64,000 nt of DNA. Source: Enterobacter kobei. Lineage in GTDB: Bacteria > Pseudomonadota > Gammaproteobacteria > Enterobacterales > Enterobacteriaceae. A program made the translations under genes and the position numbers. A model generated the notes under the pieces. It was given only the letters and a program-made list of their open reading frames with translations. It was not told where the DNA came from and ran no database searches. This document shows positions 1-8,389 of this stretch, in pieces. The stretch spans positions 1,054,001 through 1,118,000 of the forward strand of contig NZ_CP017181.1 of NCBI RefSeq assembly GCF_001729765.1. Direction: 5' to 3'. Every line of letters begins with the position of its first letter. Within the stretch, counting starts at the first letter, position 1.

Positions 1-1571
1 TGGATCAGTATGCCAAAAAGCTGGGTCTTGGCATCAGCGATGAGCAGGTGAAAAAAGCGATCTTCGCCACTCAGGCATTCCAGTCAAACGGTAAATTCGA
101 CAACGCACGTTACAATAGCATCGTCAACCAGATGGGCATGACGGCTGACCAATACGCTCAGGCGTTGCGTAACCAACTGACCACTCAGCAGCTTATCAAT
201 GCCGTTGTGGGCACCGATTTCATGCTCAAAGGTGAGACGGAAGAGCTGGCCGCGCTGGTGGCGCAGCAGCGCGTTGTCCGTGAAGCGACCATAGATGTTA
301 ACGCCCTGGCGGCCAAACAGCAGGTCAGCGACGCGGAACTGAACGCCTGGTACGAGCAGAACAAAAATACCTTCGTTTCTCCAGAGCAGTTCCGCGTGAG
401 CTACATCAAGCTGGATGCTGCCGGGCTGCAGGAAACGGCGTCTGATACAGAAATTCAGTCTTACTACGATCAGCATCAGGATCAGTTCACTCAGCCGCAG
501 CGTAACCGCTACAGCGTGATTCAGACTAAAACCGAGGCTGACGCCAAAGCGGTACTGGATGAGCTGAATAAAGGGGCTGATTTCGCCACCCTCGCGAAAG
601 CAAAATCCACCGATATTATCTCTGCCAAAAACGGCGGTGATATGGGTTGGCTGGAAGACGCAACCACGCCGGACGAACTGAAAAATGCGGGTCTGAAAGA
701 GAAAGGCCAGCTTTCTGGTGTCATTAAGTCTTCCGTTGGTTTCCTGGTCGCGCGTCTGGACGACATCACCGCGGCGAAAACCAAGCCGCTGGCTGACGTT
801 CGTGATGATATCGCGGCGAAAGTGAAACAGGAAAAAGCGCTGGATGCCTACTACGCACTTCAACAGAAGGTGAGCGATGCCGCCAGCAACGACAACGAAT
901 CGCTGGCGGGTGCAGAGCAGGCTGCTGGGGTGAAAGCGGTTGAGACGGGCTGGTTTGGTCGTGATAACCTGCCGGAAGAGCTGAACTTTAAACCGGTTTC
1001 AGACGCCATCTTTAACGGTGGTCTGGTGGGCGAGAACGGTACGCCAGGCAGCAACTCTGACATCATTACCGTCGACGGTGACCGTGCGTTCGTGCTGCGC
1101 GTCAGCGAGCACAAGCCGGAAGCGGTCAAACCGCTGGCAGAAGTGAAGGATCAGGTTGCCGCTCAGGTTAAGCACAACAAAGCGGAACAGCAGGCGAAAC
1201 TGGATGCTGAGAAGATTCTGGCTGATCTGAAAGCGGGCAAAGACGATGCGCTGAAAGCGGCAGGCCTGAGCTTCGGTGAAGCGAAAACGCTGAGCCGTAC
1301 CGGTCAGGACCCCATCAGCCAGGCTGCGTTTGGCCTGACTCTGCCTGCGAAGGACAAACCAAGCTTCGGCACCACCACCGATATGCAGGGTAACGTTGTT
1401 CTGCTGGCGCTGGACGAAGTAAAAGCCGGTACCCTGCCAGAAGCGCAGAAGAAGGCGATGGTTCAGGGCATTACCCAGAACAATGCTCAGATTGCTTTCG
1501 AAGCCATGATGAGCAACCTGCGTAAAGATGCCAAAATCAAGCTGGGCGATGTGATGACTCAGCAGCAATAA
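1..1571 (+). CDS. ppiD: PpiD, periplasmic chaperone / parvulin-like protein (5' end outside window)
   Basis: The open frame enters from the left edge (first full codon at base 3), so about 100 N-terminal residues, including the membrane anchor expected for this family, are missing; 522 residues are visible of about 623 in E. coli. A parvulin (rotamase) domain lies at about bases 500-770, with the conserved GGDMGWLEDA stretch. The rest is SurA-like helical chaperone sequence rich in Lys and Ala. The protein is an inner-membrane-anchored periplasmic folding factor associated with the Sec translocon; this is family knowledge. A GTG at base 48 would give a shorter frame but is internal to the gene. 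The stop is followed by a clear terminator. Confidence 0.95.
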   Translation, partial: DQYAKKLGLGISDEQVKKAIFATQAFQSNGKFDNARYNSIVNQMGMTADQYAQALRNQLTTQQLINAVVGTDFMLKGETEELAALVAQQRVVREATIDVNALAAKQQVSDAELNAWYEQNKNTFVSPEQFRVSYIKLDAAGLQETASDTEIQSYYDQHQDQFTQPQRNRYSVIQTKTEADAKAVLDELNKGADFATLAKAKSTDIISAKNGGDMGWLEDATTPDELKNAGLKEKGQLSGVIKSSVGFLVARLDDITAAKTKPLADVRDDIAAKVKQEKALDAYYALQQKVSDAASNDNESLAGAEQAAGVKAVETGWFGRDNLPEELNFKPVSDAIFNGGLVGENGTPGSNSDIITVDGDRAFVLRVSEHKPEAVKPLAEVKDQVAAQVKHNKAEQQAKLDAEKILADLKAGKDDALKAAGLSFGEAKTLSRTGQDPISQAAFGLTLPAKDKPSFGTTTDMQGNVVLLALDEVKAGTLPEAQKKAMVQGITQNNAQIAFEAMMSNLRKDAKIKLGDVMTQQQ

Positions 1572-1599
1572 TTACGTATCTGCTCGCAGATTTTCGTAA

Positions 1600-2100
<501 letters not shown>

Positions 2101-2112
2101 TCTCACAATTAC

Positions 2113-2142
2113 TTGCACTGCGGCGATAATTTGCCAGGATAA
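2113..2142 (+). promoter_or_regulatory. Candidate fadM promoter
   Basis: TTGCAC (2113-2118) and GGATAA (2137-2142) are separated by 18 bases. The -10 match is weak. The FadR-like box begins at the end of the -10, a position suited to repression. Confidence 0.4.
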
Positions 2143-2158
2143 AGAGGTCATACCAGTT
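2142..2158 (+). promoter_or_regulatory. Candidate FadR operator of fadM
   Basis: AAGAGGTCATACCAGTT matches the FadR consensus AACTGGTCNGACCAGTT at all but three specified positions. fadM is a FadR-repressed gene in E. coli (family knowledge). The site also sits inside a longer inverted repeat, AGAGGTCAT at 2143-2151 and ATGACCTCT at 2159-2167. Confidence 0.65.
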
Positions 2159-2199
2159 ATGACCTCTGATCCTATAACAACAGTAAAGGCTATTGCGCT

Positions 2200-2598
2200 A
2201 TGCAGACAAAAATCAAAGTACGCGGTTACCACCTTGATGTTTACCAGCACGTTAACAATGCCCGCTATCTTGAGTTCCTTGAAGAAGCGCGCTGGGACGG
2301 GCTGGAAAACAGCGAAAGCTTTCAGTGGTTGAGCGCGCATAACATCGCGTTCGTGGTCGTCAATATCAACATCAACTACCGCCGCCCGGCCGTGCTGGGT
2401 GATGTACTCACGGTGACCAGTCAGGTGCAACAGCTCAACGGCAAGAGTGGTGTATTAAGCCAGGTGGTGACGCTCGATCCTGAAGGGCAGGTGGTGGCTG
2501 ATGCACTGATCACCTTTGTCTGTATCGATCTGAAAACCCAGAAGGCTCTGCCGCTGGAAGGGGCATTGCGGGAGAAGCTGGAGCTGATGATCGTTTAG
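2200..2598 (+). CDS. fadM: FadM, long-chain acyl-CoA thioesterase
   Basis: The 132 residues equal the E. coli FadM (YbaW, TesC) length. This is a 4-hydroxybenzoyl-CoA-thioesterase-type hotdog protein: the motif YHLDVYQHVNNARYLEF (residues 10-26) carries the catalytic Asp13 and conserved His17 and Asn residues. Family members hydrolyse long-chain and 3,5-dienoyl-CoA esters that would otherwise block beta-oxidation, for example during oleate growth, in the cytosol. It is monocistronic in appearance. A FadR-like box overlaps the promoter, implying induction by long-chain acyl-CoA. The next gene downstream is an inserted toxin-antitoxin cassette rather than queC. Confidence 0.93.
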   Translation: MQTKIKVRGYHLDVYQHVNNARYLEFLEEARWDGLENSESFQWLSAHNIAFVVVNININYRRPAVLGDVLTVTSQVQQLNGKSGVLSQVVTLDPEGQVVADALITFVCIDLKTQKALPLEGALREKLELMIV

Positions 2599-2601
2599 AA
2601 A

Positions 2602-2625
2602 TTTTGTCTTTTATAAAAGACAAAA
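2602..2625. promoter_or_regulatory. Perfect 24-bp palindrome before the toxin-antitoxin operon
   Basis: TTTTGTCTTTTA (2602-2613) is followed directly by its exact reverse complement (2614-2625). It ends 21 bases before the toxin start and 4 bases after the fadM stop. The position fits an autoregulatory operator bound by the antitoxin; it could also fold weakly at the end of the fadM mRNA. The assignment is inference. Confidence 0.6.
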
Positions 2626-2646
2626 CGTTTTTCCAGGGATAGAATC

Positions 2647-3012
2647 ATGGACAGGGACTACGTTGTTGAACGCTACCGTACCCGTGACGGAAAAGTGCCA
2701 TTTGAGGAGTGGGTAGCGAAGATGAAGCGAAAGGATCCGGAATTAGTGTTTCGGATTCTTTTGCGAATTGACCGTGCAGAGAAAGGGAACTTCGGCGATT
2801 ACCGGTATCTCAGAGATGGTATCTGGGAATTGAAAATTGATTGTGGTCCCGGATATCGAATCTATTTTGCAGTACAACATCGGGAGATCCTATTGTTGCT
2901 GATTGGGGGTGACAAAAAGAGTCAAAGGACCGATGTGAAACTGGCAATTGATTACTGGAATGACCATCAAAAGGAGAAATCCGATGAGCAAAAGCGAACG
3001 AAAATTCTCTAG
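2647..3012 (+). CDS. RelE/ParE-superfamily toxin of a type II toxin-antitoxin pair
   Basis: The product is 121 residues and resembles the RelE/HigB-like 'addiction module killer' group: an N-terminal RTRDGKVPFEEWVAKMK segment, a central RILLRIDRAEKGNFGDYRYLRDGIWELKI stretch and the core strand GPGYRIYFAVQHREILLLLIGGDKKSQ. Members inhibit growth, typically as ribosome-dependent mRNA interferases; that activity is inferred for this copy. Toxin-first order and a 29-base overlap with the downstream antitoxin are typical of HigBA-like pairs. The C-terminal tail (DEQKRTKIL) is encoded within the overlap. The gene is absent from this site in E. coli and its codon use is less GC-biased than its neighbours, suggesting acquisition. 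Confidence 0.85.
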   Translation: MDRDYVVERYRTRDGKVPFEEWVAKMKRKDPELVFRILLRIDRAEKGNFGDYRYLRDGIWELKIDCGPGYRIYFAVQHREILLLLIGGDKKSQRTDVKLAIDYWNDHQKEKSDEQKRTKIL

Positions 3013-3313
3013 CTCCGTCAGTCACGATGAAGCCGTCGTAAAAATGCTTCGCGAAAACCCTTCCTACGCTCAGCTATATCTGCAGGTTGCGTTGGATGAG
3101 ATTTATGAAGACCAGGGAATCCCTGCATACTTAATCGCGCTAAGACGTGTTATCGAATCCCGCGGTGGCATAGGTGAAATTGCTGCCAAATCCGGTCTGT
3201 CCCGCCAACAGTTATACCGAACCTTATCTGACAACGGTAACCCAACGCTGACGACGCTAATGAAAGTGACTCGTGCTGCCGGCGTAAAACTGTTCGACAG
3301 CACGGTTAAGTAG
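2984..3313 (+). CDS. HigA-like antitoxin with C-terminal helix-turn-helix
   Basis: The product is 109 residues, starting at ATG 2984 behind AAGGAG (2971-2976), inside the 3' end of the toxin gene. The C-terminal half is an XRE-type helix-turn-helix (GGIGEIAAKSGLSRQQLYRTLS, then NPTLTTLMKVTRAAG), as in 'putative addiction module antidote' proteins. The N-terminal half (HDEAVVKMLRENPSYAQLYL) is predicted to contact the toxin. By family analogy it neutralises the toxin and represses the operon, probably through the 24-bp palindrome at 2602-2625. An in-frame start at 2948 lacks a ribosome site and was not used. Confidence 0.85.
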   Translation: MSKSERKFSSSVSHDEAVVKMLRENPSYAQLYLQVALDEIYEDQGIPAYLIALRRVIESRGGIGEIAAKSGLSRQQLYRTLSDNGNPTLTTLMKVTRAAGVKLFDSTVK

Positions 3314-3315
3314 CG

Positions 3316-4011
3316 TTATTTAAGCCCGGTCTTTTGCTTCATTGCGGCCATCACGCCAACTTTATCGGCCAGATAGTGGTTCAGCCCGTTAGCGCGAAGA
3401 TTACAGGCCGCGCACTGGCCGCAACCGTCGCCTTTGATGCCGTTATAGCAGGTGAGGGTTTCACTGCGAACCAGATCCAGCTTGCCCCAGTAGTCCGCCA
3501 GGGCCCAGGTTTCGGCTTTATCCAGCCACATCAACGGCGTCTCAAAGCGCGTCTCTTTCGCCATGCCCAGATTGACGGCGTGGTTTAATGCTTTCACGAA
3601 TTCGTCACGGCAGTCCGGGTAGCCGGAGAAGTCTGTTTCGCATACGCCAGTGATTACCGCTTCGGCTTTCACCTGGTAGGCGTAGATCGCCGTCAGGGTC
3701 AGAAACAGAATATTGCGGCCCGGTACGAAGGTATTCGGAATGCCGCTGGCATCGGGTTCATAATCCGGTACAGGAATGCTGTCGCGGGTGAGGCTACTGA
3801 CAGCCAGTTCATTTAACAGCGTAACGTCCAGCACCTTGTGCGCGCGTGCCCCCAGTTTGAGGGCCAGTTCACGGGCAACGTCGATTTCAGCTCGGTGGCG
3901 CTGACCATAATCAAAGGTCACACAGTGAACTTCATCATACTGATGAAGGGCCTGAACCAGGCAAGTAGTAGAGTCTTGTCCTCCGCTGAACACGACGACG
4001 GCACGTTTCAT
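3316..4011 (-). CDS. queC: QueC, 7-cyano-7-deazaguanine synthase
   Basis: The 231 residues equal the E. coli length. QueC converts 7-carboxy-7-deazaguanine to preQ0 using ATP and ammonia, in queuosine tRNA modification. The N-terminal ATP-pyrophosphatase loop SGGQDSTT is at residues 9-16. A C-terminal zinc site is formed by Cys188, Cys197, Cys200 and Cys203 ([16 protein letters not shown]). It is cytosolic. The gene converges on the toxin-antitoxin cassette with only two bases between stops and lies 66 bases downstream of ybaE on the same strand. No riboswitch was seen upstream. Confidence 0.96.
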   Translation of the reverse strand: MKRAVVVFSGGQDSTTCLVQALHQYDEVHCVTFDYGQRHRAEIDVARELALKLGARAHKVLDVTLLNELAVSSLTRDSIPVPDYEPDASGIPNTFVPGRNILFLTLTAIYAYQVKAEAVITGVCETDFSGYPDCRDEFVKALNHAVNLGMAKETRFETPLMWLDKAETWALADYWGKLDLVRSETLTCYNGIKGDGCGQCAACNLRANGLNHYLADKVGVMAAMKQKTGLK

Positions 4012-4077
4012 AAATCATCTCAACAGTTACGGTAAAAACGTTATGTTACCGCCTGGCTACGGCGGCGACCAGCTTCT

Positions 4078-5793
4078 TCACGATTTGGGGGCAGGCAGCC
4101 AGGCTTCGGTAAAATCAAACCAGCCGCGGGTGTTAAGGCGTATCCCGTTTACGCCTGGCGGCGCGCTGATTTGATACTGATAATTAAAGAGCGGCGTCAA
4201 CACCGCATCCTCCATTAAGCGGCTGAAAATGGCTTGCAGCCCCGCGTGTCGGTCCCGGGACTCGGCTTGCGCCTGCACCGCATCCAGCGTGGCTTGCAAA
4301 TGGGCGTAAGCCGGTGCGCTTAACACATGCGGCCACAGCGCATCACAGCGGAGCCACTGCTCAAGCGTATACGCTGGCGCTTCACCAATCAGCTTATCTC
4401 CCATCATGATGTCTGCATCGGCAAGCTGCTGGCATCCATCCCACGTCTTCGCGTCGTGAAAGATGACGGTCAATTCACAACCCTGCAGGGCGAGGTACTC
4501 CTTCAACTGGCTGGCCATGGTGTGAAGCTCTACGGGCAGATGATAAACCAGCGTCAACGCCTCAGGGAGGGCAATGTCCGTCAAATCAGGCCATTCCGGG
4601 ATTGTCCAGCCGGGAAGCAGTTCATGAGTTGGCGTGATGAGCCCTTCGTTGAGCGGAAGCGTGTGCAGAAGCCTGGAGAGATGAATGATATTAATCAGCC
4701 GCTTTGCCTGGATCTCACTCAGCCGCGCGCTCTGTTTCAGCGTGAGATAACAGAAGCCCAGGCTGGTGCTGCTGCTCACCAGCCGCAGGCTTTCGAGCTC
4801 ATCGGCCTCGCCAATGGCGATTTGCACCGGGTGGCGACAGCTGGTACCCAGCCTGTAATCAAAAAGCTGGGGAGTGATCCAGTACTCGATGGCCTTAAGC
4901 AGCGGATGACTCAGGTGGTATTGCTCATGGCTTTCCAGGCGTACCAGGTCGGGCTCAAAGAGGGTCAGCCGGAAGGGACCACTGCCGACGACCGGGCGAT
5001 CGGGATGCGCCAGACGGCTACAGTAGGTTGCCAGCCTGTGCGCCAGCCAGTAGTCCGGTTGATGTAAAACAAACGTCAGACATTGCGGATGTGTGGTTTC
5101 GACAGACAAGACGCTCTGAAAAAGCGTTCGCATGATGGGCTGCGCTAACAACGCCGTCAGGCTTCGCTGGAGTTGCGCCGTTTCTATTTTATCGCCGTCA
5201 TGCCAGTGCAGCGTGGAGCGAATATAGAAATGCCAGCGCAGCCCGTCAGCAGAGACCTCCCAGTGATGCGCCAGATCGCCGGTGGGTTCACTGCTGTTAC
5301 CGTTAAATCGCGTCAAGCCTGAGAACACCTGTCCTGCCAGATGTTGCTCGGCCCGGCCCGGTAAAAAACCCGGCTGAAGGGGTTCCAGCGAGCGATAGTA
5401 GGGGATGCGCAGCGTCGGCGTGTCGTTTTGCCATTGCCCACCCAAAAACGGATGCAGTAACGAACGCAGCTCGTCAGGCGCAAGCTGGGCCAGTTCCAGC
5501 GCGTTATGCTGCTGTCCGCTCTTCAGTGCTTCTTCCATCATCATATTGCGCAGCGACTCAGGGGTGGCATGGAACGTCAGTTCGCCGCGCTTGCCGCGAC
5601 CAGACTGCGCGCGCCAGCTCAGCCAGCCCGCCTCCTGAGCCTGACGCAGCAGCGTTCGGACATGCCGCTCGCTACAAAAACAGCGGGCTGCCAGCTCGCT
5701 GATAGTGACCTGCTGCGTCGCACCTTCGGACGGCTGCCATAAACGGTGATACTGGTTAAGACGGTTAAGCTGACGCATAGAAACCCGGAACAA
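4078..5793 (-). CDS. ybaE: YbaE, SgrR-family transcriptional regulator
   Basis: The product is 571 residues (566 in E. coli). An N-terminal SgrR-type helix-turn-helix domain occupies about residues 1-115 (ISELAARCFCSERHVRTLLRQAQEAGWL). It is followed by a periplasmic solute-binding-protein-like domain of the SBP_bac_5 (peptide/oligosaccharide binding) class to the C terminus (LRIPYYRSLEPLQPGFL, VVGSGPFRL). There is no signal peptide, so the ligand-binding fold acts as a cytosolic sensor. Target genes are not known. It is divergent from cof over 85 bases. Confidence 0.85.
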   Translation of the reverse strand: MFRVSMRQLNRLNQYHRLWQPSEGATQQVTISELAARCFCSERHVRTLLRQAQEAGWLSWRAQSGRGKRGELTFHATPESLRNMMMEEALKSGQQHNALELAQLAPDELRSLLHPFLGGQWQNDTPTLRIPYYRSLEPLQPGFLPGRAEQHLAGQVFSGLTRFNGNSSEPTGDLAHHWEVSADGLRWHFYIRSTLHWHDGDKIETAQLQRSLTALLAQPIMRTLFQSVLSVETTHPQCLTFVLHQPDYWLAHRLATYCSRLAHPDRPVVGSGPFRLTLFEPDLVRLESHEQYHLSHPLLKAIEYWITPQLFDYRLGTSCRHPVQIAIGEADELESLRLVSSSTSLGFCYLTLKQSARLSEIQAKRLINIIHLSRLLHTLPLNEGLITPTHELLPGWTIPEWPDLTDIALPEALTLVYHLPVELHTMASQLKEYLALQGCELTVIFHDAKTWDGCQQLADADIMMGDKLIGEAPAYTLEQWLRCDALWPHVLSAPAYAHLQATLDAVQAQAESRDRHAGLQAIFSRLMEDAVLTPLFNYQYQISAPPGVNGIRLNTRGWFDFTEAWLPAPKS

Positions 5794-5878
5794 TAATTAT
5801 CATCTATTCACTATTACTTCCGTATATCTCACCTGATACTGATGCACAAGCTAATCGCATCACATTTCAGGAGTCATC

Positions 5879-6697
5879 ATGGCCCGCCTCGCTGCATTTG
5901 ATATGGACGGCACGCTGTTAATGCCGGATCACCGTCTGGGAGAGAAAACGCTGAGTGCCCTGAAGCGCCTGCGCGAGCGAGATGTCACTCTGACATTTGC
6001 CACCGGCCGACATGTTCTGGAGATGCGCCATTTACTGGGCGCGTTTTCTCTTGATGCTTTTCTGATCACCGGAAACGGAACGCGCATTCACACCGTCGAA
6101 GGGGAGGTACTGCACCGTCAGGATCTTAACCCGGAAGTGGCGGATATCGTCCTGCACAGCACCTGGGACACACAGGCCAGTGTCCACGTTTTTAACGATC
6201 AAGGCTGGTTTACCGGAAGCGAAATCCCCGAGTTACTGCATGCGCATGTCTATAGCGGTTTTAAATATCAGCTTATCGATCTGCGCCGGATCCCCGCCCA
6301 CGCGGTGACCAAGATCTGCTTCTGTGGCGATCACGACGATCTGCGACGCCTGCGCATCCAGTTAAATGAGGCGCTCGGCAACCGGGCGCATCTGACCTTC
6401 TCGGCGGTAGATTGTCTGGAAGTATTACCCGTGGGCTGTAACAAAGGTTCCGCCCTGGCGGTACTGAGCGACCATCTGGGCTTAACGCTGCAGGATTGTA
6501 TGGCATTTGGCGACGCCATGAATGACCGAGAGATGCTGGGCAGCGTGGGGCGCGGCTTGATTATGGGGAATGCGATGCCGCAGCTGATTGCCGAGCTTCC
6601 TCATCTGCCCGTTATCGGACACTGCGGTAACGAAGCGGTGTCCCATTTTTTGACTCATTGGCTGGACAACAACAACCTCCCTTATTCCCCCGAATAG
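5879..6697 (+). CDS. cof: Cof, HAD-superfamily phosphatase (HMP-PP phosphatase)
   Basis: The product is 272 residues, the same as E. coli Cof. HAD motif I is FDMDGTLL (nucleophile Asp8, acid/base Asp10). Motif II is FATGRH, and motif IV is [10 protein letters not shown] near residue 212, with a Cof-type C2 cap between. Family members hydrolyse the thiamin intermediate 4-amino-2-methyl-5-hydroxymethylpyrimidine diphosphate and other phosphates; E. coli cof was found as a thiamin-antimetabolite resistance gene. ATG 5879 is preceded by CAGGAGTC. A strong terminator follows and separates it from the convergent desulfhydrase-like gene. Confidence 0.92.
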   Translation: MARLAAFDMDGTLLMPDHRLGEKTLSALKRLRERDVTLTFATGRHVLEMRHLLGAFSLDAFLITGNGTRIHTVEGEVLHRQDLNPEVADIVLHSTWDTQASVHVFNDQGWFTGSEIPELLHAHVYSGFKYQLIDLRRIPAHAVTKICFCGDHDDLRRLRIQLNEALGNRAHLTFSAVDCLEVLPVGCNKGSALAVLSDHLGLTLQDCMAFGDAMNDREMLGSVGRGLIMGNAMPQLIAELPHLPVIGHCGNEAVSHFLTHWLDNNNLPYSPE

Positions 6698-6712
6698 CGA
6701 GCGCCTTCCAGC

Positions 6713-6740
6713 AAGCCAGACGTCGGTCTGGCTTTTTTTT
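6713..6740 (+). terminator. Rho-independent terminator after cof
   Basis: AAGCCAGAC and GTCTGGCTT flank a four-base loop, and an eight-base T run follows. The T run overlaps the stop codon of the convergent gene. Confidence 0.9.
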
Positions 6741-7785
6741 ATTTCAGCAGCTGTGCAATCTGCACTTTCCACGGCGTGATGTCGCCGATGTTAGCCTGTA
6801 CCCATTCTGCATTGTAGTAGGTCTCAAGGTAGCGCTCGCCGCTGTCGCACAGCAGCGTGACGATGGAGCCGGTACGCCCTTCCTCACGCATGCGTGCCGC
6901 CAGCTGCAGTGCGCCCCACATATTGGTGCCTGTCGATGCCCCGACTTTGCGGCCAAGCTGGGTTTCCAGCCAGTGTGCGGTTGCCACGCTGGCGGCATCC
7001 GGCACGCGCAGCATTTCATCCACTACATCTGGGATGAATGACGGTTCCACGCGCGGGCGGCCAATTCCTTCAATTTTACTGCCTGACGGGCTGCGAAGAT
7101 CGGCATCGCGGCTCTGCCAGTAGTCGAGGAACACCGAGTTTTGCGGGTCAACCACCATCAGTTGGGTATCGTAGCCCTGACAGCGAATGTAGCGTCCTAT
7201 GGTGGCTGAGGTGCCACCGGTACCGGCGCTCATCACAATGTACGACGGCACGGGGTGCGGCTCGTGGGTCATCTGGCGGAAAATACTGTCAGCGATGTTG
7301 TTATTGCCGCGCCAGTCCGTTGCGCGTTCGGCGAAGGTAAACTGGTCCATATAGTGACCGTTGAGCTCACGGGCCAGCATTTCAGAGGCGGCGTAGATTT
7401 CGCAGGCACTCTCAACGAAGTGGCAGCGACCGCCGTAAAATTCGATCTGCTCGATTTTGCGTTTTGCAGTGCAGGAGGGCATCACCGCGATAAACGGCAG
7501 GCCCAGCAGGCGGGCAAAATAGGCTTCGGACACGGCGGTTGAACCGGACGAGGATTCAATAATGGGAGTGCCTTCTTTGATCCAGCCGTTACATAAACCG
7601 TATAAAAACAGTGAGCGCGCCAGGCGATGCTTCAGGCTGCCGGTCGGATGGGTGCTTTCATCCTTAAGATAGAGCTGAATACCGTCAAATCCCGGCAGGG
7701 AAAGGCGGATCAGGTGGGTATCCGCCGAACGCTGGTAGTCGGCATTGATTTCGCTGATGGCATGTTTAACCCAGGTGCTATTCAT
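6739..7785 (-). CDS. PLP-dependent cysteine synthase-like protein, probable L-cysteine desulfhydrase
   Basis: The product is 348 residues of the fold-type II PLP (cysteine synthase/CBS) family. The PLP lysine is Lys52 in HPTGSLKHR, an asparagine-type loop is [13 protein letters not shown], and the cofactor phosphate loop is [14 protein letters not shown]. It lies divergent from the cysteine-responsive regulator decR, an arrangement known in Salmonella, where the neighbour (cdsH) is an inducible cysteine desulfhydrase. On that basis it probably breaks cysteine down to pyruvate, sulfide and ammonia; the activity is inferred from context. E. coli lacks a gene here. Alternative: another beta-replacing cysteine/serine enzyme. 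Confidence 0.78.
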   Translation of the reverse strand: MNSTWVKHAISEINADYQRSADTHLIRLSLPGFDGIQLYLKDESTHPTGSLKHRLARSLFLYGLCNGWIKEGTPIIESSSGSTAVSEAYFARLLGLPFIAVMPSCTAKRKIEQIEFYGGRCHFVESACEIYAASEMLARELNGHYMDQFTFAERATDWRGNNNIADSIFRQMTHEPHPVPSYIVMSAGTGGTSATIGRYIRCQGYDTQLMVVDPQNSVFLDYWQSRDADLRSPSGSKIEGIGRPRVEPSFIPDVVDEMLRVPDAASVATAHWLETQLGRKVGASTGTNMWGALQLAARMREEGRTGSIVTLLCDSGERYLETYYNAEWVQANIGDITPWKVQIAQLLK

Positions 7786-7873
7786 CGTAATTATCCGTTT
7801 GTCATTTTGTGCCCAGCATAGCGAAAAGCACAGAAAAAATTGTTGCTATCTGGCCTTTAAAATAGAATGAAGG

Positions 7874-7888
7874 GAGAAAAATTTTCTC
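7874..7888. promoter_or_regulatory. Candidate DecR (Lrp-family) operator
   Basis: GAGAAAA and TTTTCTC flank a single central A: a 15-bp near-perfect palindrome of the AT-centred Lrp type (consensus YAGHAWATTWTDCTR). It lies 12 bases upstream of decR and in the divergent region shared with the desulfhydrase-like gene. Confidence 0.5.
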
Positions 7889-7900
7889 TGTGAGGTGGGT

Positions 7901-8359
7901 ATGCTAGATAAAATTGACCGTAAGCTCCTTTCCTTGCTGCAAAGTGACTGTACCCTCTCTTTGCAGGCGCTGGCAGATGCCGTTAATCTGACCACCACAC
8001 CGTGCTGGAAGCGCCTTAAGAAGCTCGAAGATGATGGCATTTTGCTGGGGCGCGTCGCGCTGCTCGATCCCGAAAAACTGGGGCTTGGGTTGACGGCATT
8101 TGTGCTGATTAAAACCCAGCACCACAGCAGCGAGTGGTATTGCCGCTTTGTTACTCAGGTCTCTGAGATGCCCGAGGTGCTCGGTTTCTGGCGAATGGCC
8201 GGCGAGTACGATTACCTGATGCGCGTCCAGGTGGCAGACATGAAGCGCTATGATGACTTCTACAAGCGGCTGGTGAACAGCGTCCCGGGCTTATCAGACG
8301 TCACCTCAAGCTTCGCCATGGAACAGATTAAGTACACTACAGCCTTACCCATTGAATAA
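7901..8359 (+). CDS. decR: DecR (YbaO), Lrp/AsnC-family cysteine-responsive regulator
   Basis: The product is 152 residues, nearly identical in layout to E. coli DecR. An N-terminal AsnC helix-turn-helix ([28 protein letters not shown], about residues 18-45) is followed by a RAM/AsnC effector domain (about 65-145). In E. coli DecR activates cysteine detoxification (cyuPA). Here the divergent PLP-enzyme gene is the likely direct target. ATG 7901 was chosen because GAGGTGG precedes it; a GTG two codons upstream is possible. It is followed 30 bases later by mdlA. Confidence 0.9.
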   Translation: MLDKIDRKLLSLLQSDCTLSLQALADAVNLTTTPCWKRLKKLEDDGILLGRVALLDPEKLGLGLTAFVLIKTQHHSSEWYCRFVTQVSEMPEVLGFWRMAGEYDYLMRVQVADMKRYDDFYKRLVNSVPGLSDVTSSFAMEQIKYTTALPIE

Positions 8360-8389
8360 CTTCGTAAAAAACCTTCAGGAACAAACCGC

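Noticed and set aside
84..863. 259-residue open frame antisense to ppiD
   Set aside because: No recognisable domain and fully overlapped by a conserved gene.
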